A stretch of 44,522 nucleotides of DNA, taken from contig CABPSV020000009.1 of the NCBI GenBank assembly GCA_902459845.2, positions 3,260 through 47,781 on the forward strand, read 5' to 3'. The translations under genes were made by a program, and so were the position numbers. Positions within the stretch are counted from its first letter, which is position 1. Each line of letters begins with the position of its first letter. Shown here in pieces: positions 14,546-25,755 of this stretch. This stretch comes from Hepatocystis sp. ex Piliocolobus tephrosceles. Taxonomy: Eukaryota > Apicomplexa > Aconoidasida > Haemosporida > Plasmodiidae. The notes below the pieces were generated by a model that was given only the letters and a program-made list of their open reading frames with translations, searched no databases and had not been told where the DNA came from.

Positions 14546-15467
14546 TTATTTATTTTTAAGAATATTTAAAGCAACATTGATGCTAACATTATTAAAAAAA
14601 GTATATTTTATTGGATATGTGCCGAAGTCTATAATTTTAATTTTTTTATTTTTTATTTTGTTATATACTTCATCATTCTCTCGAATTAATCCTCTACATA
14701 GAAGCTGTAAAAAAGGAAGAAAAAAAAAATATATGAAATGCAGGAGTTGCAATGATGTTATAAATAATATATTAAAATCCAAAAATAGGCGTATACATGT
14801 ATATGAATGCATAAACACGTGTCTACATTTTAATTTTATACAGATACATTTGTGTATATATATATTATATGCAAATTACATAATATAGTACGTTTTCTTC
14901 AGTAAGAACAAACTTTTCATTTTTATTAAAATAAAATGGAATAATTATATCATTTAACTTCTTTTTATATTCCCATATAAAACTTGATTTTATTTCATCT
15001 ATATATCTATGAGTGTTTTCGTTTTTCTCCTTTTCAATTAATTCGTCAATTGTGCTTCTATATCCGAGTTTTTGTGGTATAATATAATTAAATGCGTGAG
15101 ACAGTTTTACTTTTTTTATTTGCCCTATGAAATTTAAAATTAAGGTATCACATTGTATGTACGCAGTTTGTATATATATATATATATATATATGCGTCTG
15201 CAAATGTATATGCATATATTGTAGTTATATTTCAATATGAAACATGCGTATTTAGCGTATTTAAGTTTCTAAACCTTTTGTTCCTATTTCATTATCACTA
15301 TTCACGGTAATGTCAATTAACTTTGGTATTTTTTTTTTGTGTTTTTTCTTTTTTATTGCATATAACGTATAACTTGACTTCCCTATGTTATGTGTAACAT
15401 ATCCTATTGATAACAATCTCAAATGGAGCAAATAAAAAATTGGTAAAAAGTAAAAAGCATAATGCAT
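14546..15467 (-). CDS. Bacterial-type 50S ribosomal protein L9, probably apicoplast
   Basis: Three minus-strand exons, 15467-15275, 15124-14892 and 14704-14546, join in frame with GT-AG introns to give 194 residues. Across the first junction the protein reads VNSDNEIGTKGQIKKVKLSH and then AFNYIIPQKLGYRST. This is the bL9 N-domain signature (D..G.G..G.V..V..GY.RN.L.P.G.A). The C-terminal part, from about residue 142, reads GLIREN and then KKIKIIDFGTYPIKYT, consistent with the bL9 C-domain. The N-terminus (MHYAFYFLPIFYLLHLRLLS) looks like a signal peptide and is followed by a Lys-rich stretch. That bipartite pattern suggests import into the apicoplast. A mitochondrial location is the alternative. 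L9 binds 23S rRNA near the L1 stalk. Confidence 0.82.
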
Positions 15468-17305
15468 TTTTTTTTTTAACTTTTACTTTTTAACTAGGCT
15501 TATGTTATTTTCATTTTCGATTTAAGTAACAATTTATTTTCTATTTTTTTTTAATATTTTTCAAGTTACATAGTTTATTTGTTTTCCTATTTTTTTTTAC
15601 AAATTTATACAACAAACAAAATATATAATAGTGATTGGTATAAGCCAAATGTAAAAGTGCTAAAAAAATGAAAAAATACGATGATTTGATGAGAAAATGA
15701 AAACAAAAATGAGTTTAAAAATTAGGCAATAAATTAGGCAAAAAATTAAAATTAAAAAATAAATAAATTAGTAAATCAATTACAAAAAAAAAACAATCAA
15801 AAGATAAATTAACAAAAAAAGGAATAAATTTACAAAATAGTGTTAACTTTATATTTTTTATTGATGTAAGGAAAATTCATACATGATGCAAGAACTGATC
15901 AAAGGTTAAAAAAAAAATTAATGCGTTGAAAATAGCAAAGAAAAAGGGTTTGATGTTTTTTTTTTATTTTATCCCTCAGGTGTGTTGTCCTTTGTAAAAT
16001 GTTTAACTGTAATTTTATAAATGTACGCGCATGTATATATATATATATATATATATACAAATTTATCAACACTCAATTGTTGTACTTAGTATACCAGTTT
16101 TAGTTATTTTCCTTTTTTTTTTTTTTATTTATATTTTACTTTTATTTTGTTATCTACGAATTCATATTTTTTTGTATTATAGACCCGACCCTTTTTTATT
16201 ACATATAAATTTTGTTTTTTGTTTAAAACGTTTTAAAATATAAAGCTTATAAATGCAATTTTTATATAAAACAAAGGAAAAAGGAGAGAACATAATAATA
16301 GTGGAACATGACAATTGTATTATGTTTAAAAAAAAGAAAAATATAAATAGCTTTTATATAAATTGAATAAGCGGTACTACAATGGGACATATGACACAAT
16401 GAGCTTGTATTTACCAAAATGTTCAATTTAATTTTTTTTAAGTAAAAAACGTTTAAAACAGTAATAACAAACCCGGGTAAGTAACTCTTTTAATAGTTAA
16501 TTTTTTATAATAACATTTATAAGTATATATACCATGTATTAATATGTTTAATAGTTATGTGGTATAATATGTTAAAAAACTACATTGTATGCCAGTTTAT
16601 GTGTACATATGGAAATGCTTATTTGTGTGTGTATATATACGTATTTATATACATATTTATATTTGCATGTGCGTATGTATGTAAAGTTCATTTTAAACAA
16701 TAATAGTTATTAAAAAGTTTGCTTAAAAAAAATAATATACCAAGGGACTGGTACATATGTGCGGGAATAAACTCCCCTAATAAATAAGTTATGATTGTAA
16801 AAAAAATAAAAAAAGAGCAAATATTATATATTAAAAAATAATAAAAAAATGATAAATAAAATAAACCGGTAAAAAAATGTAGTGTAAACATACTACATAC
16901 AAAAATTAGCGATTTGGGGTCAAACATTTTGTTAAGAAAAGACAAAAATGACCCAAGTAAAACAAAAAAAAAATATAATAAAAATAAAAAAATGTGTGAT
17001 GTAAAAATAAAAAAATGAGTAATATAAAAATAAACAAAAATGAGGAAAAATGAGTAATATAAAAATAATAAAATGAGGAAAAATCAAAATAAATAGGGTA
17101 AATAAGTAAAAATATAAGGGAAGACAAAATTGCTCTATCAGAGTTGAGTATGTTGCATAAGTAAAAAATAAAAACTTTTTAAAATAATTCAAAATGCTTA
17201 AAACATTTTTTTGTTATTTCAAATATAAATCACAATCGTGAATCAATAAGCTTTTTTTTTGGTAAAAAAAAAAAAAAAAAAAATATTATTTTTTTTTTTT
17301 TATTT
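15468..17305. other. Intergenic region, L9 to YTH gene
   Basis: No gene is supported. Both neighbours read leftward, so the left part holds the L9 promoter and the right part the YTH 3' UTR. The segment 16940-17110 has imperfect repeats of TAATATAAAAATAAAAAAATGAG type. The open frames in it are A/T-derived and have no family signature. Confidence 0.65.
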
Positions 17306-18435
17306 TTACTGCTTTATGTAATTATAATTAGATTTAAATTGAGACATTTTCTCTTTCCAAACTGATTGGGATGTTTCATATAATCCAATGTATTGATCAT
17401 AATTCATGTTAGAAAGATCAATAGGAAATATATGTATGGCTGGATTATATATATTATATAAATTATATGGTGACTCTTCATATAAATTACAAAAAGTATT
17501 GTAATTCATATTTAAGTCGCTATTTAAAGGATATAATTTTACTGCATTTTTTTGATCATGCATATACGGTAAATCTTGAGGGTTGCTTTGATTTACGTAA
17601 TTTAAGGTATTTACATTTTGCATTGGAGGAGGCACAGTTCTTCAAAAAAAAAAAAAAAAAAAAAAAATATAAGTTAATGTAAATTAAAACGAATTAATAA
17701 TTAAATGAGTTAAAATGTAGAGATGTTTTTTTTTATTCACATTTTCATTTTACTAAGGGTAACAAATTTATATAAAAAAGTTAATCGGTAAAAAGTGAAA
17801 TAGTAAATGTGCGTTAGTATAGACATAATACATATATACATAAAATATATTATATATATTACGTTATGTTGCTGTTGGCTTTCTCAAACTTTGCTTCAAA
17901 CAAATCACATAATTTAATTCCAGCCATTTGTTCAATTTCCTAAAAAAATAAAAAAACATAAAATAACAAAAATATGTAAATATACATATATATTTATACG
18001 TACATATGTGTGTATTATTAATGGAAAAACTGTTACACTTTCAAATATTATTACCTGTCCATCTCGACCAACTTTAATAGGTTTGTTTTCGTTCAAACTA
18101 TTTTTTATGTGTACAATCTCTTGAAAATATACGTCGACCCTACATTTACAAAAATTGATAGCATATGTAAATGTACGTATTTACATGTACATATTTATAT
18201 GTACATATTTATATGTATAAACATTTATGTATACAAAAAATAATTGTTTTTTTTTTTTTTTTTTTTTTTTATTATTATTACACTCTAATCCATTGGATAT
18301 CAAAATTTCTGCCACGAAATATTTTATCTTCATAATAAAAATAAACATTATTATTTTTTGACTCTCCCGGTCTATTATATAAAAAATATAAGTGAATTAC
18401 ATATGTTATGTGTAAAATTTGCGTAAGTATATACA

Positions 18436-18479
<44 letters not shown>

Positions 18480-19149
18480 TTGCACAGAAAAGATATAGCT
18501 AATGTACGTGCATAATTATAAATAAGAATATGTGTATAATTATAAACTGAGTTGCAAAAAAAATAAAAAAAACTAATTATATAATTAATAATATAAAAAA
18601 ATTACTTTGATTGCATAATGGCATAACCACAAAATTTTGAACTGCCATTAACAGAAAATATTAAGACGACAAAATCATTTTCCTAAAATTATAAAAGTTA
18701 AATAGGTATTTATTTTGTAATTATAATAATAGTAGTATATATTTTTATACATATGTATAATTGTGCACAAATATGTAAAATTATATAAATGTAACTGTGT
18801 ATAGAAAAATATTTATATTTCAAAATAAGCTTGTTCCTTATGTATTATTTGTTAATTAAGCTGAAAAACTAAAAATAGTTATAGCATCAAAAGCACATTT
18901 TCATTCATTCTTTTTTATTTTTTTAATTTTTAGGCATAACTATACCATAAAAGCAGTGACAAATTTATTTTCATTTTTTGGTGTTGTGGCCCATATATTA
19001 TAATTTAAAGAGATTGATATGTTTTTATCTGATGAGCTTTTAATTAGATAAAATTTGGTTTTTGTATTACTGTCTGAAATGGTATAAAAAACAAAAAAAA
19101 AAAAAAAAATATAGCGAAACAAATATTTATAAGGGAAGTGTATAGTGTG

Positions 19150-19199
<50 letters not shown>

Positions 19200-19316
19200 A
19201 ATATATATGTAAACATATGTACATATATATATATATGTTTCTTTTTTTTCAGATAAATTACATATATCCTTAACAGAAGGAAATGGTGACATTTGGGAAT
19301 AGTTCTTGTTATTCAT
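17306..19316 (-). CDS. YTH-domain RNA-binding protein (m6A reader), YTH.2-like
   Basis: Seven minus-strand exons join in frame: 19316-19223, 19073-18946, 18682-18606, 18371-18282, 18139-18055, 17939-17863 and 17639-17306, giving 294 residues. The YTH domain fills about residues 36-160. It begins TKFYLIKSSSDKNI, continues LNYNIWATT (Trp59 is the first m6A-cage tryptophan), LIFSVNGSSKFCGYA (family: FSVN.SG.F.G.A) and FDIQWIRV (family: F.V.WI.V), and ends with NENKPIKVGRDGQEI (family: N.PV..SRDGQEI). The last 110 residues are Pro/Asn/Tyr-rich with no recognised domain. YTH proteins bind N6-methyladenosine in mRNA. P. falciparum has two, and gene order suggests this is YTH.2 (chromosome 3, from memory). 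An in-frame ATG at 19352 would add twelve hydrophobic residues; I prefer 19316. Confidence 0.9.
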
Positions 19317-19500
19317 TATGAAAAAACAAAAACGAAACCAAAAAAAAAACAAACAAAATTTATATCAATTGAGAAAAAGCATATGTATACAACATATACA
19401 AATGGTGTATATAAAGTTTTGTTTTGTATTGTTTTGTATTATTTAAAATTGGATATTATATTTTATTTTTATATTATTATTTTCTATATTTAATAAAAAT

Positions 19501-19552
19501 GGGGATAAAAATGGGGATAAAAATGGGGATAAAAATGGGGGTAAAAATGAAT
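19501..19552 (+). promoter_or_regulatory. Tandem GGGGATAAAAAT array, potential G-quadruplex / G-box
   Basis: Three exact 12-base units GGGGATAAAAAT (19501-19536) are followed by GGGGGTAAAAAT. There are thus four runs of at least four G, each separated by eight bases. Four such tracts could form a long-loop G-quadruplex on the plus strand. Each ATGGGGA also fits the published Plasmodium G-box consensus ((A/G)NGGGG(C/A)) as I recall it. It sits 185 bases upstream of the YTH start codon and 1.1 kb upstream of the SBP2-like one. Function is inferred. Confidence 0.45.
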
Positions 19553-20595
19553 AAAAAATGACATATAATAATTTTTTAAAAGCTAAGAACTTAAATATTA
19601 ATAACTCTCATTCTTTTTTTTTATTATTAATTTTTTTTCTTTTTTATATTTATTATTTTTTTTTTTTTTACATTGCATTTTTTTTATTCATATGGATAAA
19701 ATTAAGTGTTTAATTTGTGTTATGGCAAATTTTTATTATAAAAAATATTATAACCGATTCTTATCACAGAATGTGTGCTACATCAAATTTTTATTACAAA
19801 AAATGTTATAAAAGTACAATAAAACTATTTATAAGAAAATCGTAAATGAAAAAGTGAGCAAATAAATAAAACAAACATAAAAATAAAAAAATAATAAAAA
19901 TTGTAAATTATAGAAAAAAGTGATATTTATCAAATTTTATACATTTTAGGCATTTTTTTTTTTTTTTTTTATTCAATTCATGTGGATTATATATTAATAC
20001 ATACTTGTATAAAGAATAAACAGGTAATATTATAATATGCGCAGCACACATATATAAAAATACAAAACGCCCCAATATATATATATACATATACATATGT
20101 GTATACATATGTATATATGTACATATGTATATATGAACATACATTTTTATAACAATAAATACATTTTTAGCACAACAAACAAATAACATCAAATATTAAT
20201 GGTAATTATGAAAAAGGTGCAATGTCAAAATAAACAGGTTAAAAATGTCTCAAAAAAAAAAAAAAAAAAAAATCTTAGATATTTCTCTTTTCATTTTAAT
20301 GTTATATTTTTATCAATTTTTGTAAATTGTTTCTTTTTTTATGTATATTGTATATATAACATGTGTTATATAAATATTTTTATTTTCTTGTGACAAAAAA
20401 AGAAAAAAAAAAAAAAAAAAAAAAAAACACATAATAATAGGTATCTTATCTTATACATGCTATTAAATCTTATAAGTTGTCTATTTAGTCGAGCTAATAC
20501 AGTTAATTGCTAAATTATTTATAATTAAAAAAAAAAAAAAATAGTAAATCATCTAGCCAAAATACCATACTATAGTTTAAAACTTTAAACAAGAG

Positions 20596-20616
20596 TTATA
20601 TTCGAATCGAATATAA
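20596..20616. promoter_or_regulatory. 21-bp near-perfect palindrome upstream of SBP2-like gene
   Basis: TTATATTCGA, one central A, then TCGAATATAA: ten-base arms that are exact reverse complements. It lies 66 bases upstream of the SBP2-like ATG, in the promoter or 5' UTR. In DNA it could bind a dimeric factor. In RNA the one-base loop is too tight for a full hairpin. Confidence 0.4.
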
Positions 20617-20681
20617 GTAGAAAAAATTACATATGTATATATATACATTCTCACTTATAAAAATTTTAATGAAAAACTAAT

Positions 20682-22484
20682 ATGAAACAACACTATGATA
20701 AAAATCACTTAAATTTGTGCAACTATGAAAATGATTTTTTGGAAAAAGAAAAAAATAATTTTAATATTCACCAAGATGAAAGAAAAAGAATTAGCATTTC
20801 ATCAAAGCATTTAACAAAAAATAAAATAAACAGAGATGAAATAAACAGAGGTGAAATTAACAGAGGTAAAATCAACAGAGGTAAAATCAACAGAAGTGAA
20901 ATCAACAGAGATGAAAATAAAAATGGGCAAGAAGATAATCGACAGCTAATGATAGGAAACAAACTAATAAAAGTTACATTTACTAGTGATAAAAAAAAAA
21001 TGAAAGAGTTAAGAAAAAGGGAAAAAAAACAAATATTAATGAATATAAAAAAAAAAAAAAAAAAAGCATTGGAAAAGAAAAAAGAAATGATTAATAAATT
21101 GAATAAAGTATTAATGACAGAAAAAGAAAATGGAAATATATGTTTTTTACCAAAAAGGTTAAAAAAAAAAAAAAAAACAAAAACACAAAAAATTATAATG
21201 TTAGAAAAAGAAATAAAAAAAGACATATATCAAGAACTAATTCAAAAAAAATCTATTATACAAAACACAATTAAAACGAAACACCTAATCAACATAACAA
21301 AAAAAGAAGTAAAAAAAAAAAAAAAATTTTATATGAAGTTTATTAAATATAGGACAAAATGGATATTCAATTGTTATAGATACATATTTTATTACAAGAG
21401 ATACAAAACAAATTGGACTCTGATCATAAAGAGAAAACTACTTTCCAATAAATTTTATAAAAATGAGCATAATATAATAAATGTACAAACTTACAATAAT
21501 AACAATAATAAAAAAAATTTCATTAATGAGAAGGAAAGCACTTTAAAGAATACATGTGCTACTACTATTACTACTACTACTACTACTACTATAAATAACA
21601 ATATAAGTAAAAAAACGATGGATGTAAAAAGATTTATATTATTATGGAATTATAAGTACGTTCGGTGTGTTAGAAGAAACCAAAAAAAAAATGTAAAAAA
21701 AAAAAAAAATATATTACATACAACAGAATGTGAAAAAAAACAGGATATTCACAATAAAAACTATATTCATACATATACAATCAGTAATGATCATAGTAAT
21801 AAAAACGAGTCGTATAATTATAAAAAAGTTGAAGATAATAATGCCACTGATGATAAAAAATACAAATTAACTATAGCAAAACATAACGAAAAGAATATAA
21901 ATAATAGTATAAGTATTGGTAATGAAATAAAATTAAAAGATGAAGTTGTAATGACTAATTTCAACACACCTGATAGCTTAAATAAAGAAGAAATAAAAAA
22001 GAATATACTTAAAAATAAAAAAATTTTAGATTATATACAAACGAACAAAATAGAACAAAAAATATATATTAATGATTACGTTGATAATAAAATAACAAAT
22101 GAATTAAATATATTGGTTAAAGAATTTTTAAAAAATATAGCCAAATCACATGAAAAGTTATTTTTATTAAAAAAAAAAAAAAAATATTGTTTAGGATTAA
22201 AAGAAAGTTATAAACATATTTGTATTAATGAACCAAAGTTAGTAATAATTGCTCCGAATATTGAACCAACGTTAAATAACGTCTTTGATGATATAATATA
22301 TAAAATAAAAAATAAATGTAAAGAAAAAAATATTCCATTGATAAATGCATTAAGTAAAAATTTATTAGGAAAATGTATTGGAAAAACTAGACAATCAATA
22401 ATATGCATAATGGATAATGACTCTTATATAAAAGAATGTAACACTATAATTAATCTGGCTAACTCTCTTAGAATAACTGGATGA
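20682..22484 (+). CDS. SECIS-binding protein 2 (SBP2)-like, L7Ae RNA-binding domain
   Basis: A single exon of 600 codons. The C-terminal 115 residues form an L7Ae-type RNA-binding domain closest to SBP2: CLGLKESYKHI (SBP2: .GLREV.KH), LVIIAPNIEPT (VIISPN.E), EKNIPLINALSKNLLGKCIG (E..IPF..AL.RKALGR...), then IICIMDND. SBP2 binds the SECIS element of selenoprotein mRNAs and recruits the selenocysteine elongation factor. Plasmodium makes a few selenoproteins. The rest is Lys-rich and basic, with six INR-(D/G/S)-(E/K) repeats at about residues 50-76, several poly-Lys stretches and a poly-Thr run. A different L7Ae protein (such as a snoRNP or ribosomal one) is less likely, because those are short and lack the GL.E..KH lead-in. 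The A19 tract at 21047-21065 lies within coding sequence. Confidence 0.82.
   Translation: MKQHYDKNHLNLCNYENDFLEKEKNNFNIHQDERKRISISSKHLTKNKINRDEINRGEINRGKINRGKINRSEINRDENKNGQEDNRQLMIGNKLIKVTFTSDKKKMKELRKREKKQILMNIKKKKKKALEKKKEMINKLNKVLMTEKENGNICFLPKRLKKKKKTKTQKIIMLEKEIKKDIYQELIQKKSIIQNTIKTKHLINITKKEVKKKKKFYMKFIKYRTKWIFNCYRYIFYYKRYKTNWTLIIKRKLLSNKFYKNEHNIINVQTYNNNNNKKNFINEKESTLKNTCATTITTTTTTTINNNISKKTMDVKRFILLWNYKYVRCVRRNQKKNVKKKKNILHTTECEKKQDIHNKNYIHTYTISNDHSNKNESYNYKKVEDNNATDDKKYKLTIAKHNEKNINNSISIGNEIKLKDEVVMTNFNTPDSLNKEEIKKNILKNKKILDYIQTNKIEQKIYINDYVDNKITNELNILVKEFLKNIAKSHEKLFLLKKKKKYCLGLKESYKHICINEPKLVIIAPNIEPTLNNVFDDIIYKIKNKCKEKNIPLINALSKNLLGKCIGKTRQSIICIMDNDSYIKECNTIINLANSLRITG
20826..20922 (+). 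repeat. In-frame 15-bp repeat coding INRGE/INRGK
   Basis: Six to seven units of ATAAACAGAGGTGAA type code Ile-Asn-Arg-(Asp/Gly/Ser)-(Glu/Lys) pentapeptides near the N-terminus of the SBP2-like protein. Charge alternates between acidic and basic at the last residue. No function is known to me. Confidence 0.9.
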
Positions 22485-22891
22485 TATGTACGTTTTTTAA
22501 CTAGTTCACTATATTTACGAGTTCACTTTTTTTTTTTTATTTTTTATTTTTTTATTAGTCGTTTTTTTTTAAATTTATTGGTTATGACTTTTGTTACTAA
22601 TTTATTTTTTTATTGATTATTTATTATTTATGTTTTTGTTTTTTTTTTGTTTTTTTTTTGTTTTTTTTTTGTTTTTGTACAAGTGGTTATTGTGAAAAAC
22701 ACTGCATATGTTACGTTAGTACGCCACATATACATACATATATAGCTATATAGCTATTTTTATTTGTGTACATTAACACTTTAGTATTTTGTATTTCGGT
22801 CAGCCACCAACTTATACCGTTTTAAAAATGTACTTTACTTAAATGTATCTTTCTGTTTAATCAGTCAGTTTATGTATACTCATACATGTTA

Positions 22892-22934
<43 letters not shown>

Positions 22935-23465
22935 TACGATATGTTTTTATTTTTTAATTTTTTTTTTTTCTAATTTATTTAAAAAGAAAAAAAAAGGGTA
23001 TTTCTATTTGTATTTTCTATTGGTATTAGTTGTGATGATTGATGGGGCCTTGATTTATTTTTCTTTACTTTGTTTTATCTTATTTTATTTTTTTTTATCT
23101 TATTTTATTTTTTTTTATTTTTTAAAGCATGAAGAAAGTATTGGATAAGCTAATTTAATTAATTGATCTATTGTGCTGAATGTAATATATAGACACATAC
23201 ATAAGTATATTTGTTATGTTATTAATTTACAATTTTTGAGTAAAAAAAAAAAAAAAAAGCAAATAAATAAATAAATAAAAATATATATGCATATATATAT
23301 TATGTACGTATATAATGTTGTGTATATATATTTTTAGTATACGAAAAAAGAGAAAAAAAAAAAAAAAAAAAAACAAGAAAAAAAAAAAAAAAAAAAAAAC
23401 GTTTTTAACTGACGCCTTATGTGAATACTTAATTTTTACATTATAACTTTTATAATATTTCAGAT
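22485..23465. other. Convergent intergenic region, SBP2-like to P2
   Basis: The 3' ends of both genes meet here. It has a (GTTTTTTTTT) run at about 22638-22675, (TA)n at 22894-22932, TTATTTTATTTTTTTT repeats near 23060-23125, and A-rich runs at 23353-23399. I see no gene. Confidence 0.75.
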
Positions 23466-23804
23466 TTAACCAAATAAAGAAAAACCTAAATCATCTTCTT
23501 CTTCTTCCTCTTCTTCTTTTACTTCTTCTTTCTTTTCTTCTTTTTTAGTATCAGCGGCAGCAGCTACTGCACCTGAACCTGCTGATGCGCCTCCACCACC
23601 TCCTATATTTTGTAATTTTAATAAACCTGCACTAATTAATTCATGATAACTTTTTCCTTTTACAGCTTCTAAAAAGTTTTTTAATACGTCTTCTTCTACT
23701 TTTGCATTTATTGCACCTAATACATTTTTGACATCTTTACTGTCGGGGGTATCTTTTCCTCCTAACACACACATAAGGTAAGCTGCAACGTATTTCATAG
23801 CCAT
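23466..23804 (-). CDS. 60S acidic ribosomal protein P2
   Basis: A single exon of 112 residues starting MAMKYVAAYLMCVLGG, the conserved P2 N-terminal dimerisation domain. It continues through an Ala/Gly hinge (about residues 66-85) to an acidic tail ending EEEEEDDLGFSLFG. The terminal DDLGFSLFG-type motif is the site that contacts elongation factors on the ribosomal stalk. The length equals the 112 residues I recall for P. falciparum P2. The frame is open upstream to 23867, but the methionine at 23804 begins the conserved sequence and the extension is A/T-derived. In P. falciparum, P2 also appears on the infected red-cell surface; nothing in this sequence (no signal peptide) explains that. Confidence 0.97.
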   Translation of the reverse strand: MAMKYVAAYLMCVLGGKDTPDSKDVKNVLGAINAKVEEDVLKNFLEAVKGKSYHELISAGLLKLQNIGGGGGASAGSGAVAAAADTKKEEKKEEVKEEEEEEEDDLGFSLFG

Positions 23805-24044
23805 TTTTCTTACTAAAAAAAAATAAAAAAAAAAATAAAAAAAGTAAGCATATGAATAGGTAAACATATATAACAGATGTTAACAGGCATTCATCCTAAA
23901 TGGTATAAATGAAAAAAACAAATAATTATCAGTATATATTTGCCCACTCAACTTAATAAATGCTTAAAATGTGGTGATATTGTAAAAAACGGAATTAATA
24001 GCACACGTACATTATTTATTATGTATGTATGTATGTAGATTGAG

Positions 24045-24051
24045 AGGGGGA
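24045..24051 (+). promoter_or_regulatory. G-box-like element AGGGGGA upstream of P2
   Basis: AGGGGGA, within GAGAGGGGGAGAAG, fits the G-box consensus reported upstream of Plasmodium heat-shock genes ((A/G)NGGGG(C/A)). It lies about 240 bases upstream of the P2 start codon. G runs of this length are rare in this background, but a seven-base match is weak evidence alone. Confidence 0.28.
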
Positions 24052-24696
24052 GAAGTAGGTTACATAATATGGTCAACACTTGGTCACTCGTTACATGTAC
24101 ATACGTAAATGCGTATATAGATTCAATTATACAACAAAAAATATATTATACATTGTAATGACGTGTACATATTTAAGCAAGTGTATCATATTATTATAAA
24201 GTAAGTATATATATTTATTTATAAAAATGTAAACATACATATATTGCATATGTGGGGACCTTCATTAATGAAAAAGCGTATGCATGTATTTATAACAAAT
24301 GTTTTTTTTTTTTTTTTTTTTTTTTTTTTTGTTCTTACATTATGGTAATAAGCTTTTGGGAACATAAAAGTATATAAAATTGTTTTTCTTTTACTTAATT
24401 TTATTTTTGTTATTGTTTTAAACAAATATATTTTTAACTATTTTATGAATTAATAAAAATAGCTTTATGTTAAAAAAATATATTAAATAAATATTTTTAT
24501 AAACTGTTTTTATTCTGTTTCCTTTGTTTTTTTACGAAAAAACGAAGCATAAATAATATTTTTATTTTGTTAATAAAATATAAGTATAATTGAGAAAAAA
24601 AAAAAAAAAAATCGTATGATTTGTATATATATATATATATATATATATTCTTATGTGGTCAATATATAGTGCATTTTTTTTATCGTCGGGTATTAT

Positions 24697-24737
<41 letters not shown>

Positions 24738-24972
24738 CTTGTTCTTTGTAAATTATGTATACTAACGGATGATTTAAAAGTAGTTATACATATGTTTGTT
24801 CTTAATGTCGTTACTACATCTTACATATTTAGGCTCAAATTAAGTTTATATTATATTTTAATTATTCATTTGAAAGAACTTAATTAAAAATATGTTATAA
24901 AATTACTAAGATGGAGAAAATAGCAATTATATATATATATATATATATATATTTAGTCAATGTTATGTGTCG

Positions 24973-25003
<31 letters not shown>

Positions 25004-25651
25004 TTGCTGTACTATTTATATAGTGTTCAAAGTGCAGTTGAGTGAATAGTATGTTGCGATAAATAACAGTACCTGTATATTTTTCTACATATATATATAA
25101 AAATTTGTATGTAATTAAAAGTATATAAATAATATGTATATAAATAATATGTATATAAATAATATGTATATATATATATATATGTATATGTGTTTATATG
25201 TTCGTATAAAAACTCACTTGCAAAAAAATATTTTTTCAAATTCAAACATTTTGTTCCCTCATACTTTGCCTAACTTAAAATAGAGTAAATGAAAACATAT
25301 TAAAAAAAATAAATGTTCCTACCTTGTCACCGTATTAAAAAACAATTTATATTGTCATTTATAATTTATGACACATGTAAAAAATTAAAAACTATAAAAC
25401 ATAAAAAAACAAAATACTTTTTTTTTATCTACAGTAAAATGCTTTTTTCGGCTACAATAAAAATGAACTATTGTTTCCTTGGTTGCGTTTAATTCTATTT
25501 TTTTTTTTTTTAATAGCATAAAACGCTAAATGTATAAGTACATACATTTTACGTATATTTACTTATATCTTTAGATGTGTTGTTTAATATGCAAGCTGTT
25601 AAAAATTATAAGCAATATGTTTAAAAATTGAAAAAAAAAAAAAAAAAAAAT

Positions 25652-25755
25652 AGAAAAAGTAAAAGTAAAAATAAAAAAGTAAAAATAGAAAAAGTAAAAA
25701 TAGAAAAAGTAAAAATAGAAAAAGTAAAAATAGAAAAAGTAAAAATAGAAGAAGC
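25652..25755. repeat. 15-bp tandem repeat GAAAAAGTAAAAATA
   Basis: About six units of GAAAAAGTAAAAATA follow a poly-A tract, ending in a short GCAGCAGC segment at about 25762-25775. The open frame through it is lysine-rich (KVKIE repeats) and has no start context or family signature, so I do not call a gene. Confidence 0.85.

Larger units (their letters stand above)
19317..20681. other. Divergent intergenic region between YTH and SBP2-like genes
   Basis: The two flanking genes are transcribed away from each other, so both promoters must lie here. It holds the four-tract G-run array at 19501-19541, a 21-base inverted repeat at 20596-20616, and several poly-A/T tracts (for example 20404-20426). 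No ORF has a credible composition. Confidence 0.75.

Noticed and set aside
14577..14888. 103-codon plus-strand ORF with a hydrophobic segment and CRSC motif
   Set aside because: It overlaps L9 exon 3 on the opposite strand, and the splice structure and bL9 similarity on the minus strand explain the sequence better.
16688..17192. Overlapping minus-strand ORFs rich in Phe, Tyr, Ile and Leu
   Set aside because: They come from A/T-rich repeats in the 3' flank of the YTH gene and resemble no protein I know.
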